A DNA stretch of 64,000 bases from Prevotella heparinolytica. Its GTDB lineage: Bacteria; Bacteroidota; Bacteroidia; Bacteroidales; Bacteroidaceae. The position numbers and the translations under genes are program-made. Under the pieces are notes generated by a model. It saw nothing but the letters and a program-made list of their open reading frames with translations. It was not told the DNA's origin and did not search any database. Positions 15,925 to 25,522 of the stretch are shown in pieces (the first letter of the stretch is position 1; each line of letters starts with the position of its first letter). The stretch covers positions 89,499 to 153,498 of the forward strand of contig NZ_SLXB01000006.1 in the NCBI RefSeq assembly GCF_004342845.1. The letters are read 5' to 3'.

Positions 15925-18390
15925 ATGAAGAAATATGTAGATGTCATATTGCCCTTGCCTTTGCATGGTTGCTTCACTTATTCCTTGCCGGAAGAGTGGG
16001 CGGATGACGTGCGGACGGGATGCCGGGTGGTAGTGCCTTTCGGCCGGAAGAAGTACTATACGGGCATAGTGCGTAATGTGCACCGGTGTGCGCCTACCGA
16101 TTATGAAGTAAAAGAAGTGTCGGCGTTGTTGGATGCCGACCCGATACTGCTTCCTGATCAATTTGCGTTTTGGGAATGGATTGCCGATTACTATCTTTGT
16201 ACGCCGGGGGATGTGTATAAGGCGGCTTTGCCTTCCGGCCTGAAGCTGGAAAGCGAAACGATTGTAGAATATAATCCGGATTTCGAATCCGAAGCCCCCC
16301 TTCCGGAGAAGGAGCAGAAGATTCTGGATATGCTCTCGGCCGAACCGGAACAGAGCGTCACCAAATTGGAGAAGGAGGGTGGTATCAGAAATATCCTTTC
16401 TGTAGTGAAGGCGTTGCTCGAGAAAGAAGCCATCTTTGTGAAAGAAGAGTTGCGCCGTACCTATAAACCTAAGACGGAGCTTTGTGTACGTCTCACCGCT
16501 GCCGCAAGCAATGAGCGTCGACTGCATTTCTTTTTCGATGAGTTGCAGCGTCGGGCATCCAAACAGCTTGACCTGCTGATGAAATACATCGAGCTGTCCG
16601 GTTGCTTGGGAGGGCGTGAGGTGAAAGAAGTCTCCAAAACAGATTTGTTGCAACGTGCATCTGCCACTCCGGGCGTATTCAAAGCGCTGGTGGAGCGTGG
16701 CGTTTTTGAAGTTTATTCTCGAGAAGTGGGCAGACTGAACACGGCACTAACCAAGCCGCTTGTTCCCGTCAATGAGCTGAACAGACATCAGCAGCAGGCA
16801 CTTCATGATATACAAGAGAATTTCCGGACAAAGAATGTCTGCCTGTTGTATGGAGTGACGGCAAGCGGCAAGACCGAGATTTATATCCATCTGATAGAAG
16901 AAACCATCCGTCGGGGGAAGCAGGTGCTGTACCTTTTGCCAGAGATAGCTCTTACCACTCAGATAACGGAACGTTTGCAACGTTTCTTCGGCTCTCGTCT
17001 GGGTATCTATCACTCCAAGTTCCCGGATGCGGAGAGGGTGGAAATCTGGCAAAAACAATTGACGGAAGAGGATTACGACATCATTCTGGGAGTCCGCTCC
17101 TCCATATTCCTTCCTTTTCGCAACTTGGGGTTGGTCATTGTGGATGAGGAGCATGAAAACACCTACAAGCAACAAGACCCTGCTCCCCGATACCATGCCC
17201 GTAATGCGGCCATCATGCTGGCATCCATGTGTGGAGCCAAAACGTTGTTGGGCACAGCTACTCCTTCGGTGGAGACCTGGCACAATGCCCTGTCGGGCAA
17301 GTATGGTTTGGTGGAACTGAAAGAGAGGCATAAAGAGGTACAGTTGCCTGAAATTATTCCTGTGGACATTAAAGAACTCCATCGCAAGAAGAGGATGAAC
17401 GGTCCTTTCTCGCCGTTGCTGCTGCAATACGTACGTGAGGCTTTGGAACGGAAAGAGCAGGTCATCTTGTTCCAGAACCGCCGTGGCTTTGCCCCCATGA
17501 TAGAGTGTAATACGTGCGGATGGGTGCCCAAATGCAAGAATTGCGATGTGAGCCTGACCTATCACAAAGGGATGAACCGCCTGACTTGTCATTATTGCGG
17601 CTATACCTACCAGCTTCCGCATGCCTGCCCGGCGTGCGAAGGCACTGACTTGCGCAATCGAGGTTTCGGCACGGAAAAGATTGAAGACGACATCAAAGAA
17701 CTTTTCCCCGAAGCTCGGATAGCCCGGATGGATTTGGATACTACTCGTACGCGTACGGCATACGAACGTATTATTTCCGATTTTGAGCAAGGAAAAACGG
17801 ATATCCTGATAGGTACGCAGATGGTATCCAAGGGACTTGATTTCGACCGTGTCAGTGTGGTTGGGATTCTTAATGCCGACACCATGCTGAATTATCCCGA
17901 TTTCCGTGCCTACGAACGTGCGTTCCAGCTGATGGCGCAGGTGGCGGGACGTGCCGGACGGAAAAGCGGACGGGGGAAGGTGATATTGCAGACCAAAAGT
18001 GTGGATCATCCCATTATTCCGCAAGTCATTGCCAATGATTACGAGGCGATGGCGGGCGGACAACTGGCCGAGCGTCAGATGTTCCGTTATCCGCCTTACT
18101 ATCGGTTGGTGTATGTCTATCTGAAAAACCGGAATGAGACGTTGCTCGACCTGATGGCGCAGACAATGGCCGCCAAGTTGCGTACCGTTTTCGGCAGTCG
18201 GGTACTGGGTCCGGACAAACCGGCGGTGGCACGTGTGCAGATGCTGTTTATCCGTAAGATTGTTCTGAAACTCGAAGCAACGGCTCCGATGGCACGCGTG
18301 CGCGAGCTGCTTGTGCAGGTGCAGAAGGAGATGGTAGCCGAAGACCGTTTCAAGTCGCTGATTGTCTATTATGATGTAGATCCCATGTAA
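15925..18390 (+). CDS. priA: Primosomal protein N' (replication restart helicase PriA)
   Basis: An 821-residue superfamily 2 helicase that recognises stalled forks and loads the replicative helicase. The N-terminal DNA-binding domain begins with VDVILPLPLHGCFTYSLP, typical of PriA. Walker A is GVTASGKTE with Lys316; motif II is DEEH at 407-410. Between the two RecA domains lies the zinc-binding insert with eight cysteines (from Cys528: CNTCGW, CKNC, CHYC, CPAC). The GTQMVSKGLDF and QVAGRAGR motifs follow. The length is somewhat longer than the E. coli protein (732). It has its own promoter and starts so close to it that the message may be leaderless. It is monocistronic as far as can be seen. 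Confidence 0.97.
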   Translation: MKKYVDVILPLPLHGCFTYSLPEEWADDVRTGCRVVVPFGRKKYYTGIVRNVHRCAPTDYEVKEVSALLDADPILLPDQFAFWEWIADYYLCTPGDVYKAALPSGLKLESETIVEYNPDFESEAPLPEKEQKILDMLSAEPEQSVTKLEKEGGIRNILSVVKALLEKEAIFVKEELRRTYKPKTELCVRLTAAASNERRLHFFFDELQRRASKQLDLLMKYIELSGCLGGREVKEVSKTDLLQRASATPGVFKALVERGVFEVYSREVGRLNTALTKPLVPVNELNRHQQQALHDIQENFRTKNVCLLYGVTASGKTEIYIHLIEETIRRGKQVLYLLPEIALTTQITERLQRFFGSRLGIYHSKFPDAERVEIWQKQLTEEDYDIILGVRSSIFLPFRNLGLVIVDEEHENTYKQQDPAPRYHARNAAIMLASMCGAKTLLGTATPSVETWHNALSGKYGLVELKERHKEVQLPEIIPVDIKELHRKKRMNGPFSPLLLQYVREALERKEQVILFQNRRGFAPMIECNTCGWVPKCKNCDVSLTYHKGMNRLTCHYCGYTYQLPHACPACEGTDLRNRGFGTEKIEDDIKELFPEARIARMDLDTTRTRTAYERIISDFEQGKTDILIGTQMVSKGLDFDRVSVVGILNADTMLNYPDFRAYERAFQLMAQVAGRAGRKSGRGKVILQTKSVDHPIIPQVIANDYEAMAGGQLAERQMFRYPPYYRLVYVYLKNRNETLLDLMAQTMAAKLRTVFGSRVLGPDKPAVARVQMLFIRKIVLKLEATAPMARVRELLVQVQKEMVAEDRFKSLIVYYDVDPM

Positions 18391-18523
18391 CGATTTTATA
18401 AGAAGAAAAAAAGTCCCCCATGAGTATGCCCTTAATCAAACTATTGGCGGAAATCGTCGATGACACAAAAACGTTTGGGTAGCTTTTTCGTTGCTAATCA
18501 TTATGTATGTAGATGTTTTATGT

Positions 18524-19000
18524 ATGGAAGATAAAAAGAAGATACTTTTTGTTTGTTTAGGCAATATCTGCCGTTCTCCTTCTGCCGAAGGAGTGATGCG
18601 GAAGATGCTGGAAGAGGCAGATCGGGCAGAGCGGTTCGTGGTCGATTCGGCAGGAATATCATCCTATCACCGGGGTGAATTGCCCGACAGCAGGATGCGC
18701 GCCCATGCAGCACGGCGGGGTTACAACCTGGCTCACCGCTCGCGTCCTGTGTGTACGGACGATTTCTATAACTTTGACCTGATCATAGGAATGGACGACC
18801 GCAATATGGATGACTTGAAAGAACGTGCTCCCTCCACTGCCGAGTGGAAAAAACTGCATCGCATGACGGAGTATTGCACGAAGTTTGCGCATGCCGACCA
18901 CGTGCCCGACCCCTATTATGGCGGAGCCGAAGGCTTCGAGTATGTGCTCGATATTCTGGAAGATGCCTGTGCCGGCCTTTTGGCAGAGATGGATTCGTAG
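18524..19000 (+). CDS. Low-molecular-weight protein tyrosine phosphatase
   Basis: A 158-residue cytosolic phosphatase. The P-loop CLGNICRS (Cys11 to Ser18) gives the nucleophile and phosphate-binding arginine, and Asp129 in DPYYGG is the general acid, so all catalytic residues are present. The start at 18524 (MEDKKK) was chosen because it places the P-loop at the usual position; an extension to 18491 adds 11 residues of no family. Family members in bacteria act on tyrosine kinases of polysaccharide export or on arginine phosphate; no such partner is nearby. Its stop lies one base from the stop of the convergent gene. Confidence 0.95.
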   Translation: MEDKKKILFVCLGNICRSPSAEGVMRKMLEEADRAERFVVDSAGISSYHRGELPDSRMRAHAARRGYNLAHRSRPVCTDDFYNFDLIIGMDDRNMDDLKERAPSTAEWKKLHRMTEYCTKFAHADHVPDPYYGGAEGFEYVLDILEDACAGLLAEMDS

Positions 19001-19001
19001 C

Positions 19002-19775
19002 CTAATGGGCGATATATTTATCCTGATAGTATCTCTTTTGGTCGTTCAGGCTGCAAGTGGCGTCCACTCCTGCCTGTTGCAGCAGTTCGGCAATCTCGTT
19101 CAGCTTCTTTCTGGACACCCTTCCGATGTAGAACAGCCGGTAGCGGTAGTGATTGTCTAACAATTCCATGACGTGTGTGAAATTCTGCTCGCGGGCAAAA
19201 TCGAAGTTCACCTTTCGCAGGCTTCGGTACGGGTAGCGTATCGTTCTGCCTATGCTGTGTATGACGAGTGCTTCATTGGTCAGCGTCAGGTAGCAGAAGC
19301 GGGTCATCAGCATGCAGATGAAGAAAAGGCTCAAGGCAAAGGAGGCAAAGGCGGTGAGGAAGCCCCACCAGGCATGGAGGCCGATGGAGTAGTAGCCCAG
19401 TATGAGGAACGTCAGGAATAAAACGAAGAACCAGAACATATAGAGTGATGTGCGCTGGTAGGTCGTTGTGGGAATCTCGCCTATCGTGCGTTGGCGTGGC
19501 GTGTAGTTGTCGAATGCAATGCCGTTGGCTACAAGGAAGCGCACCACCGACGACGGGTGGCGGAAAGGCGGCAGGCAGACGGTTTTTTCTTTTCCATCCT
19601 GCAGGTGCAGCGTCAGTATGCCCGGCCCGTATTGGCCTTTGGCCGGTGCACCGCTTGACGACAACTTCTGTTGCTTGCGTTTCATGAAACTGAAACTCTT
19701 GATTTGATGCAGGTTCACTTGCAGGCTTTGCAGCAATTGTCCGGCTCTTTTCTGTTCTTTGTTATTCACTTCCAT
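19002..19775 (-). CDS. Two-helix membrane protein of unknown function
   Basis: A 257-residue protein with a soluble N-terminal part of about 105 residues, two transmembrane helices (about 111-129 and 135-157) and a C-terminal cytosolic domain. The C-terminal domain (YLTLTNEALVIHSIGRTIRYPYRSL) resembles bacterial PH-like domains, but this is only an impression. The start at 19775 follows the stop of the HD-phosphodiesterase gene by five bases, so the two are one operon and may be translationally linked. Longer upstream starts would overlap the phosphodiesterase gene and are rejected. Function unknown; possible link to the same membrane signalling. Confidence 0.75.
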   Translation of the reverse strand: MEVNNKEQKRAGQLLQSLQVNLHQIKSFSFMKRKQQKLSSSGAPAKGQYGPGILTLHLQDGKEKTVCLPPFRHPSSVVRFLVANGIAFDNYTPRQRTIGEIPTTTYQRTSLYMFWFFVLFLTFLILGYYSIGLHAWWGFLTAFASFALSLFFICMLMTRFCYLTLTNEALVIHSIGRTIRYPYRSLRKVNFDFAREQNFTHVMELLDNHYRYRLFYIGRVSRKKLNEIAELLQQAGVDATCSLNDQKRYYQDKYIAH

Positions 19776-19780
19776 GGTAC

Positions 19781-21841
19781 TTATTTTTTTAGTTCGGGAT
19801 AACTGATGCGCGTATGGTATATCGTTTTCAGCTTCTCCTTGAACACGGTTTTCACTACGTCGATGTCCTTGAAGGTGATGGGACATTGTTTGAAGAAGCC
19901 CTCTGCCACCTGCGAGTCTATGATTTTTTCTACCAGATTGCCGATGCTCTCTTCTGTATATTCGGGCAGGCTGCGTGAGGCGGCTTCCACAGAATCGGCC
20001 ATCATAAGTATGGCCTGCTCTTTGGTGAACGGGTTAGGACCGGGGTAGGTGAACACTTCCTCGTCGGGTTCTTCGCCCGGATGCTCGTTCTTCCATGAGA
20101 TGTAGAAATATTTTGTTTTCCCGCGGCCATGGTGGGTAGTGATAAAGTCTTTGACGGCTTTGGGCAGGTTGTGCTTTTCCGCTAATTTCAGTCCGTCGGT
20201 GACGTGGCTGATGATGGTCTGTGCGCTCTGCTCATAGCTGAGGTTCTTGTGCGGATTGACGTTGCCCGACTGATTCTCGGTGAAGAATACCGGATTCTCC
20301 ATCTTTCCGATGTCGTGATACAACGCCCCGGTACGCACCAATTGGCTTTTGGCTCCGATGCGGTTAGCCGCTTCGGCTGCCAGGTTGGCCATTTGCATGG
20401 AGTGTTGGAAGGTGCCGGGGACGGTTTCGGACATGCGGCGCAACAAGCTGTTGTTGATATTAGAGAGTTCCACCAACGTCACATTGGACGTGAAACCGAA
20501 TGTCTTCTCCACAAGGAAAAGCAGGGGATAGGCAAACAGCAGCAGAATTCCGTTGATGATGAAATATGTGTACATGCTTCCATTGAATTTAGACAAATCA
20601 TTCTCTGTAATCAACTCGAAAGCAAAATACACCGCAACGTAGGTCAGTATCACGAGGATGGCGGTGCGGAACAGTTGCGAGCGTTGCGAAAGCTCCCTCA
20701 GGCTGAGGATGGCGACCAGCCCGGCCGAGAGTTGCAGGAGAATGAACTCGTGGGGATAGCGCAGGCAGATGGAGCATATCAGTATGGTGATGGCTTGGGC
20801 TGTGAATGCCGTGCGCGAATCGAGGAAGATACGGATGATGACAGGCAGCATGGCATACGGGATGATGTAGACGTTGAAGATGTTGTTGGACACCATGATG
20901 GCTGTCAGTACGCAGTAGAACGTGATTGAGGCAAAGAGCAGGGAAAGGCTGCCTTTGCGCTTGTAATAGTCTTTGCGGAATAATTCGAGATAGAGCATGA
21001 AACACAGCATGAAGATGCCGGTGAACAGAATCTGTCCCACCAGCATCAGGCGTTTCTGCCCGATGGACTCGCTGCGCTTGATGGACTCTTTCCGGAGACT
21101 TTCAAGAATGCTGTATGTCTCTTGGTTGACGATTTCTCCACGGTCGATGATTTTCTGGCCGCTCAATACGATGCCGTTGGCCCATGAATAGTCATTGAGT
21201 ATCTCTTCCCGGGCGGTTTCCGTCCGTTGTTCGTCGTAAGTCAGATTAGGGAACAAGTATTCGTTCAGAGAACATTGGCGCAGAACCTCCGGGCGGTATC
21301 GGCTACTGTCGGCGGTGAGGATGTAGTGGTAGGCGTCTTTGACCGAATAGACTTTCTCGGTGGGTTGATGGGATGCCATCTTGTCGTTGATTACCATGAT
21401 GGAAGAAATGCTGTCCTTATGCAGCTTGTCCAACTCTTCGGTGGAGACGATGCCGGCACGGTATATCTCGGACAGTGTCCTTTCCAGAAAACGGACATAG
21501 TCTGTGGAAGGAAGCAACTCGCGCAGGTGGCTTTGGTAGTCTGTTTTCAGTTTGGCGAGGACTTTCTTCTCAACCTCTTTGTCCGATTGGAAATAGGGTT
21601 GAAAAGAAGATAAGATGCTGTCTTGTTCGCGCTTCACCACTTCGTCGGCCTTGTATATCGGAAAGTCGAATGTGGCCATGAGTTGTCCGTACTTCCAGGG
21701 TTTGTCGATGTCAAATTGATAGTTGAATTTACCGTCTCGCGGCAGGAAATAGACAATAACCCCTACTGTGCCGATGAAGATCAGCACCTTATATAGCAAA
21801 TCTTTTAAAGAAAACTCCTTTTTGGGATTGAAATAACTCAT
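19781..21841 (-). CDS. 7TM-HD family membrane phosphodiesterase (PgpH/YqfF type)
   Basis: A 686-residue inner membrane protein. One N-terminal helix anchors an extracytoplasmic domain (about residues 40-255), then seven helices run to about residue 450, followed by a cytosolic HD domain with YHDIGK (His509, Asp510), a nearby TTHHG and MMADSVEAASR. This is the architecture of PgpH, which hydrolyses cyclic di-AMP in Gram-positive bacteria; the Bacteroides member is presumed to do likewise. The start at 21841 (MSYFNPKKEF) is preferred over one 13 codons upstream, whose extra residues are very hydrophobic and unlike the family. It shares an operon with the downstream membrane protein and is divergent from gltX. 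Confidence 0.9.
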   Translation of the reverse strand: MSYFNPKKEFSLKDLLYKVLIFIGTVGVIVYFLPRDGKFNYQFDIDKPWKYGQLMATFDFPIYKADEVVKREQDSILSSFQPYFQSDKEVEKKVLAKLKTDYQSHLRELLPSTDYVRFLERTLSEIYRAGIVSTEELDKLHKDSISSIMVINDKMASHQPTEKVYSVKDAYHYILTADSSRYRPEVLRQCSLNEYLFPNLTYDEQRTETAREEILNDYSWANGIVLSGQKIIDRGEIVNQETYSILESLRKESIKRSESIGQKRLMLVGQILFTGIFMLCFMLYLELFRKDYYKRKGSLSLLFASITFYCVLTAIMVSNNIFNVYIIPYAMLPVIIRIFLDSRTAFTAQAITILICSICLRYPHEFILLQLSAGLVAILSLRELSQRSQLFRTAILVILTYVAVYFAFELITENDLSKFNGSMYTYFIINGILLLFAYPLLFLVEKTFGFTSNVTLVELSNINNSLLRRMSETVPGTFQHSMQMANLAAEAANRIGAKSQLVRTGALYHDIGKMENPVFFTENQSGNVNPHKNLSYEQSAQTIISHVTDGLKLAEKHNLPKAVKDFITTHHGRGKTKYFYISWKNEHPGEEPDEEVFTYPGPNPFTKEQAILMMADSVEAASRSLPEYTEESIGNLVEKIIDSQVAEGFFKQCPITFKDIDVVKTVFKEKLKTIYHTRISYPELKK

Positions 21842-21899
21842 AACAACTGAATTTTTTGCGAAAAGTACGAAAAAAAACATTAGTGTGAAAAAAAAGGCT

Positions 21900-21907
21900 T
21901 AATTTTG
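21900..21907 (+). promoter_or_regulatory. -7 promoter element of the gltX-waaA operon
   Basis: TAATTTTG fits TAnnTTTG and lies 73 bp before the gltX start. No TTTG at the -33 position. The divergent phosphodiesterase gene starts 58 bp to the left. Confidence 0.5.
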
Positions 21908-21980
21908 CCATCTAAAAAGCATTTTTAAATACGAAGAAACCGATAAATAAGAGGTTAATCTTTATAAGTTAAGGTAGATT

Positions 21981-23507
21981 ATGGCAGAAAGAAAGGTCAG
22001 AGTCCGTTTTGCTCCGAGTCCTACGGGAGCGTTGCATATTGGTGGTGTGCGTACAGCTTTGTATAATTATCTCTTTGCCCGCCAGCATGGCGGTGACTTG
22101 ATTTTCCGTATTGAGGATACGGACTCCAACCGCTTTGTACCGGGGGCTGAAGAGTATATCTTGGAGTCTTTCAAGTGGCTGGGCATTCCGTTCGACGAGG
22201 GAGTGAGCTTCGGCGGGAATTATGGGCCGTATCGTCAGTCGGAACGTCGGGAAATATACAAGAAGTATGTGCAGGTCTTATTGGAAGCAGGAAAGGCATA
22301 TGTCGCTTTTGATACTCCACAGGAGTTGGAAGCCAAACGTGCCGAAATTGCCAACTTTCAGTATGATGCCTCTACCCGTATGCAGATGCGCAACTCACTG
22401 ACTCTTTCCAAAAAGGAAACGGATGCCTTGATCGTTGCCGGCGAACAATATGTGGTACGTTTCAAGATTGAACCGAACGAGGATATACATGTCGACGACC
22501 TGATTCGCGGCGAAGTGGTGATTAACTCATCTATCCTCGACGATAAAGTGCTCTATAAATCGGCCGACGAATTGCCCACGTACCATTTGGCGAATATCGT
22601 GGACGACCATCTGATGGAGGTGTCTCATGTGATTCGCGGTGAAGAATGGCTGCCGTCGGCTCCCCTGCATGTGTTGCTTTACCGCGCTTTCGGTTGGGAA
22701 GATACCATGCCTGCCTTTGCTCACTTGCCTTTGTTGCTGAAACCTGAAGGTAATGGAAAATTAAGCAAACGCGACGGTGATCGTCTGGGCTTTCCGGTTT
22801 TCCCGTTGGAGTGGCATGATCCCAAGTCGGGGGATGTCTCTTCGGGTTATCGCGAATCGGGATATTTGCCTGAGGCGGTTATCAACTTCCTGGCTCTGCT
22901 GGGATGGAACCCGGGCAACGACCAAGAACTGATGACGATGGACGAATTGGTGAAACTCTTCGATTTGAGCCATTGCAGCAAGTCGGGTGCAAAGTTTGAT
23001 TATAAGAAAGGTATCTGGTTTAACCATGAATACATCATGATGAAACCCGATGGAGAGATTGCCTGCTTGTTTAAACCGGTGCTCACGGCTAATGGCATTG
23101 ATGCGGACAAATATAGCGATGAGTTTCTGGCCAAAGTGGTTTCTCTTGTGAAAGGCCGTGTGAATTTTGTAAAGGAATTATGGGAGCAAACCCGCTTCTT
23201 CTTCATTGCCCCGACGGAGTATGCTGAAAAGGATGTGAAGAAGCGCTGGTCCGAAGAAACGCCGCGCATCATGGCAGAGCTGATGGATGTGTTGAGGGGT
23301 ATTGCCGATTTCTCGTCCAAGCCTTCGGAGGATATTGTCATTGGTTGGATTACAGAACGTGGCTATCACCTGGGCAATGTGATGAATGCTTTTCGTCTGG
23401 CAGTGGTGGGAGAGTGTAAAGGTCCGCACATGTTCGACATTACCGAATTGATAGGAAAGGAAGAAACGCTGGAGCGCATACAGCGCGCCATCGGTGTTCT
23501 GAAATGA
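21981..23507 (+). CDS. gltX: Glutamate--tRNA ligase
   Basis: A 508-residue class I aminoacyl-tRNA synthetase that charges tRNA-Glu. The HIGH motif appears in [17 protein letters not shown] (His19), and the KMSKS motif is KLSKR (260-264), both normal for GltX. The C-terminal helical anticodon-binding domain is complete, ending in a [12 protein letters not shown] helix. Length is typical of Bacteroidetes. Whether it also charges tRNA-Gln cannot be told here. It starts a two-gene operon with waaA, 19 bp downstream, an arrangement I recall as frequent in Bacteroides. Confidence 0.97.
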   Translation: MAERKVRVRFAPSPTGALHIGGVRTALYNYLFARQHGGDLIFRIEDTDSNRFVPGAEEYILESFKWLGIPFDEGVSFGGNYGPYRQSERREIYKKYVQVLLEAGKAYVAFDTPQELEAKRAEIANFQYDASTRMQMRNSLTLSKKETDALIVAGEQYVVRFKIEPNEDIHVDDLIRGEVVINSSILDDKVLYKSADELPTYHLANIVDDHLMEVSHVIRGEEWLPSAPLHVLLYRAFGWEDTMPAFAHLPLLLKPEGNGKLSKRDGDRLGFPVFPLEWHDPKSGDVSSGYRESGYLPEAVINFLALLGWNPGNDQELMTMDELVKLFDLSHCSKSGAKFDYKKGIWFNHEYIMMKPDGEIACLFKPVLTANGIDADKYSDEFLAKVVSLVKGRVNFVKELWEQTRFFFIAPTEYAEKDVKKRWSEETPRIMAELMDVLRGIADFSSKPSEDIVIGWITERGYHLGNVMNAFRLAVVGECKGPHMFDITELIGKEETLERIQRAIGVLK

Positions 23508-23526
23508 ATAATGAAAGAATTGTAGT

Positions 23527-24747
23527 ATGCTATACAATTTTGCCATAGTCGTTTACGATCTTTTGGTGCATTTGGTTGCTCCGTTCAGCCGGAAGCCCCG
23601 GAAGATGATGAAAGGACATTGGGTGGTTTATGAACTGCTTCGCCAGCAATTGGAGAAGGAGAAACGCTATATTTGGTTTCATGCCGCTTCTTTGGGGGAA
23701 TTTGAGCAAGGACGACCGCTGATTGAACAGATTCGTGCCAAATATCCGGATTATGGCATTCTGCTTACCTTTTTCTCTCCCTCGGGTTATGAAGTCCGTA
23801 AAAATTACAGAGGTGCCGACGTCGTTTGCTATCTGCCTTTCGATAAACCTCGAAATGTAAAGAAGTTTCTTGATATTGTGAATCCTTGCATGGCTTTCTT
23901 TATCAAGTATGAATTCTGGAAGAACTATTTGGATGAATTGCATAAACGTCGTATTCCGGTATATAGCATTTCCTCCATCTTTCGTCGTGGGCAGATATTC
24001 TTCAAATGGTATGGTGGAACGTACAGGCATGTGTTGCGCAACTTCGACCATTTGTTTGTACAGAACGAGCGCTCTAAACGCTATTTGGCAAAGATCGGCA
24101 TCAATCGTGCTACGGTGGTGGGCGATACGAGGTTCGACCGTGTGCTGCAAATACGTGAGGAAGCCAAGGAATTACCTTTGGTGGAACTTTTCAAGAACAA
24201 CACGATGACTTTTGTGGCAGGAAGTTCCTGGCAGCCGGACGAAGACCTGTTTATAGAATACTTCAATGAACATCCGGAGGTGAAGCTGATTATTGCTCCG
24301 CATGTCATCGACGAGAATCATCTGGTGGAGATTATCCGTAAGTTGAAACGTCCCTACGTGCGATATACTCGTGCGGACGAGAAAAATGTATGTAAAGCCG
24401 ACTGTTTGATTATAGATTGCTTCGGGCTGCTTTCCTCCATTTACCGCTATGGCGAAATCAGCTATATCGGAGGAGGGTTCGGCGTGGGGATACACAACAC
24501 GTTGGAAGCTGCGGTTTATGGCATCCCGGTGATTTTCGGGCCTAAATACCAGAAGTTCCAGGAAGCCATCCATTTGATTGAGTCGGGAGGGGCTTTTTCG
24601 GTGAAGGATTACGATGAGCTGAAGAGACTGCTCGACCGTATGCTGTCAGACGAGAAGTTTCTGCATGAGACAGGGACGAACGCCGGTAAATATGTGACAG
24701 ATAATGCCGGGGCAACGAATAAGATTATGAGTATGATTAACTTTTAA
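23527..24747 (+). CDS. waaA: 3-deoxy-D-manno-octulosonic acid (Kdo) transferase
   Basis: A 406-residue GT30 glycosyltransferase that adds Kdo to the lipid A precursor at the inner membrane. The N-terminal hydrophobic stretch (about residues 1-20) anchors it. WFHAASLGEFEQ carries the proposed catalytic base, Glu58, and PLIEQIRAKYP and FFSPSGYEV are family blocks. The C-terminal Rossmann domain has GGGFGVGIHNTLEAAVYGIPVIFGP, the conserved CMP-Kdo-binding region. Length is close to E. coli WaaA (425). It follows gltX by 19 bp. Some databases call it kdtA. Confidence 0.96.
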   Translation: MLYNFAIVVYDLLVHLVAPFSRKPRKMMKGHWVVYELLRQQLEKEKRYIWFHAASLGEFEQGRPLIEQIRAKYPDYGILLTFFSPSGYEVRKNYRGADVVCYLPFDKPRNVKKFLDIVNPCMAFFIKYEFWKNYLDELHKRRIPVYSISSIFRRGQIFFKWYGGTYRHVLRNFDHLFVQNERSKRYLAKIGINRATVVGDTRFDRVLQIREEAKELPLVELFKNNTMTFVAGSSWQPDEDLFIEYFNEHPEVKLIIAPHVIDENHLVEIIRKLKRPYVRYTRADEKNVCKADCLIIDCFGLLSSIYRYGEISYIGGGFGVGIHNTLEAAVYGIPVIFGPKYQKFQEAIHLIESGGAFSVKDYDELKRLLDRMLSDEKFLHETGTNAGKYVTDNAGATNKIMSMINF

Positions 24748-24983
24748 GTTGCTTTTGGGTTAGAAGAAAACTTCTGACGGTTTTCCGGAGGATGCATTAA
24801 AATAAATTTAAGTTCTTCCTTTAGGCGCGAATTGTGCGGAATTTACGGAATGTATCATTGGATACTGTGTTTATTCCACGGAATTCTCGCCTGATTTGTC
24901 TTATGTCGCATGAGGCTTCAATAGACCCTGAATGAGGTGTGAGGGGCATATGTCAGCCGGAAGCCCTTCTCGGCGGGCATGCA

Positions 24984-25502
24984 TTATTGTTCTTTGTACC
25001 AATTGGAATACATCAGGTAGTTATGGGCGATTTTCTCGTTCAGTTCCTTAGCTTGAGCAGGGTCTACTTTCTTGATAAATTTGGCGGGAACTCCTCCCCA
25101 GATACTGCCCGGTTCAATAATGGTGTTGCTCAATACCAGAGAGCCGGCTGCCACAATGGCTCCTTCACCGACAATGGCATGGTCGAGTATGGTAGAGCCC
25201 ATCCCTACCAAGGCATAATCCTTGATAGTGGCTCCGTGTATGGTGACATTATGACCCACAGACACATGGTCGCCTATTTCGATGGTTGACTTTTGGTACA
25301 ATGTGTGAAGTACGCTTCCGTCCTGAATATTTACTCCATTACCGATGCGAATGGAATTTACATCTCCTCGCAACACGGTGCTGAACCAGATGCTGCAATC
25401 GCGTCCCATTTTTACATCGCCGATGATGGCTGCATTGTCCGCCAAGAAGCAATTTTCTCCTATTTCGGGGGTGAAGCCCCTTACTGATTTTATGATTGCC
25501 AT
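24984..25502 (-). CDS. Gamma-class carbonic anhydrase-like hexapeptide protein
   Basis: A 172-residue left-handed beta-helix protein. Repeats of the hexapeptide type (for example AAIIGDV, CSIWFSTVLRGD, VSVGHNVTIHG) cover residues 20-130. Three histidines at 66, 84 and 89 match the zinc or iron ligands of the Cam and CamH enzymes. RGD at 45-47 and the acidic ends fit the YrdA/CaiE/PaaY group, where activity as carbonic anhydrase is variable. It ends in a short helix (SNWYKEQ). It follows the aminopeptidase gene by 20 bp on the same strand and is likely cotranscribed. Confidence 0.9.
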   Translation of the reverse strand: MAIIKSVRGFTPEIGENCFLADNAAIIGDVKMGRDCSIWFSTVLRGDVNSIRIGNGVNIQDGSVLHTLYQKSTIEIGDHVSVGHNVTIHGATIKDYALVGMGSTILDHAIVGEGAIVAAGSLVLSNTIIEPGSIWGGVPAKFIKKVDPAQAKELNEKIAHNYLMYSNWYKEQ

Positions 25503-25522
25503 TTTTTTAGTTCGTTAGTAGA

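Noticed and set aside
16747..18063. 438-codon minus-strand frame inside priA
   Set aside because: Antisense to PriA helicase motifs; no start context or family.
24748..24983. Small gene or RNA between waaA and the gamma carbonic anhydrase-like gene
   Set aside because: Only a short AGAAG-AAAA-CTTCT hairpin is seen, with no T run, no promoter and no credible reading frame.
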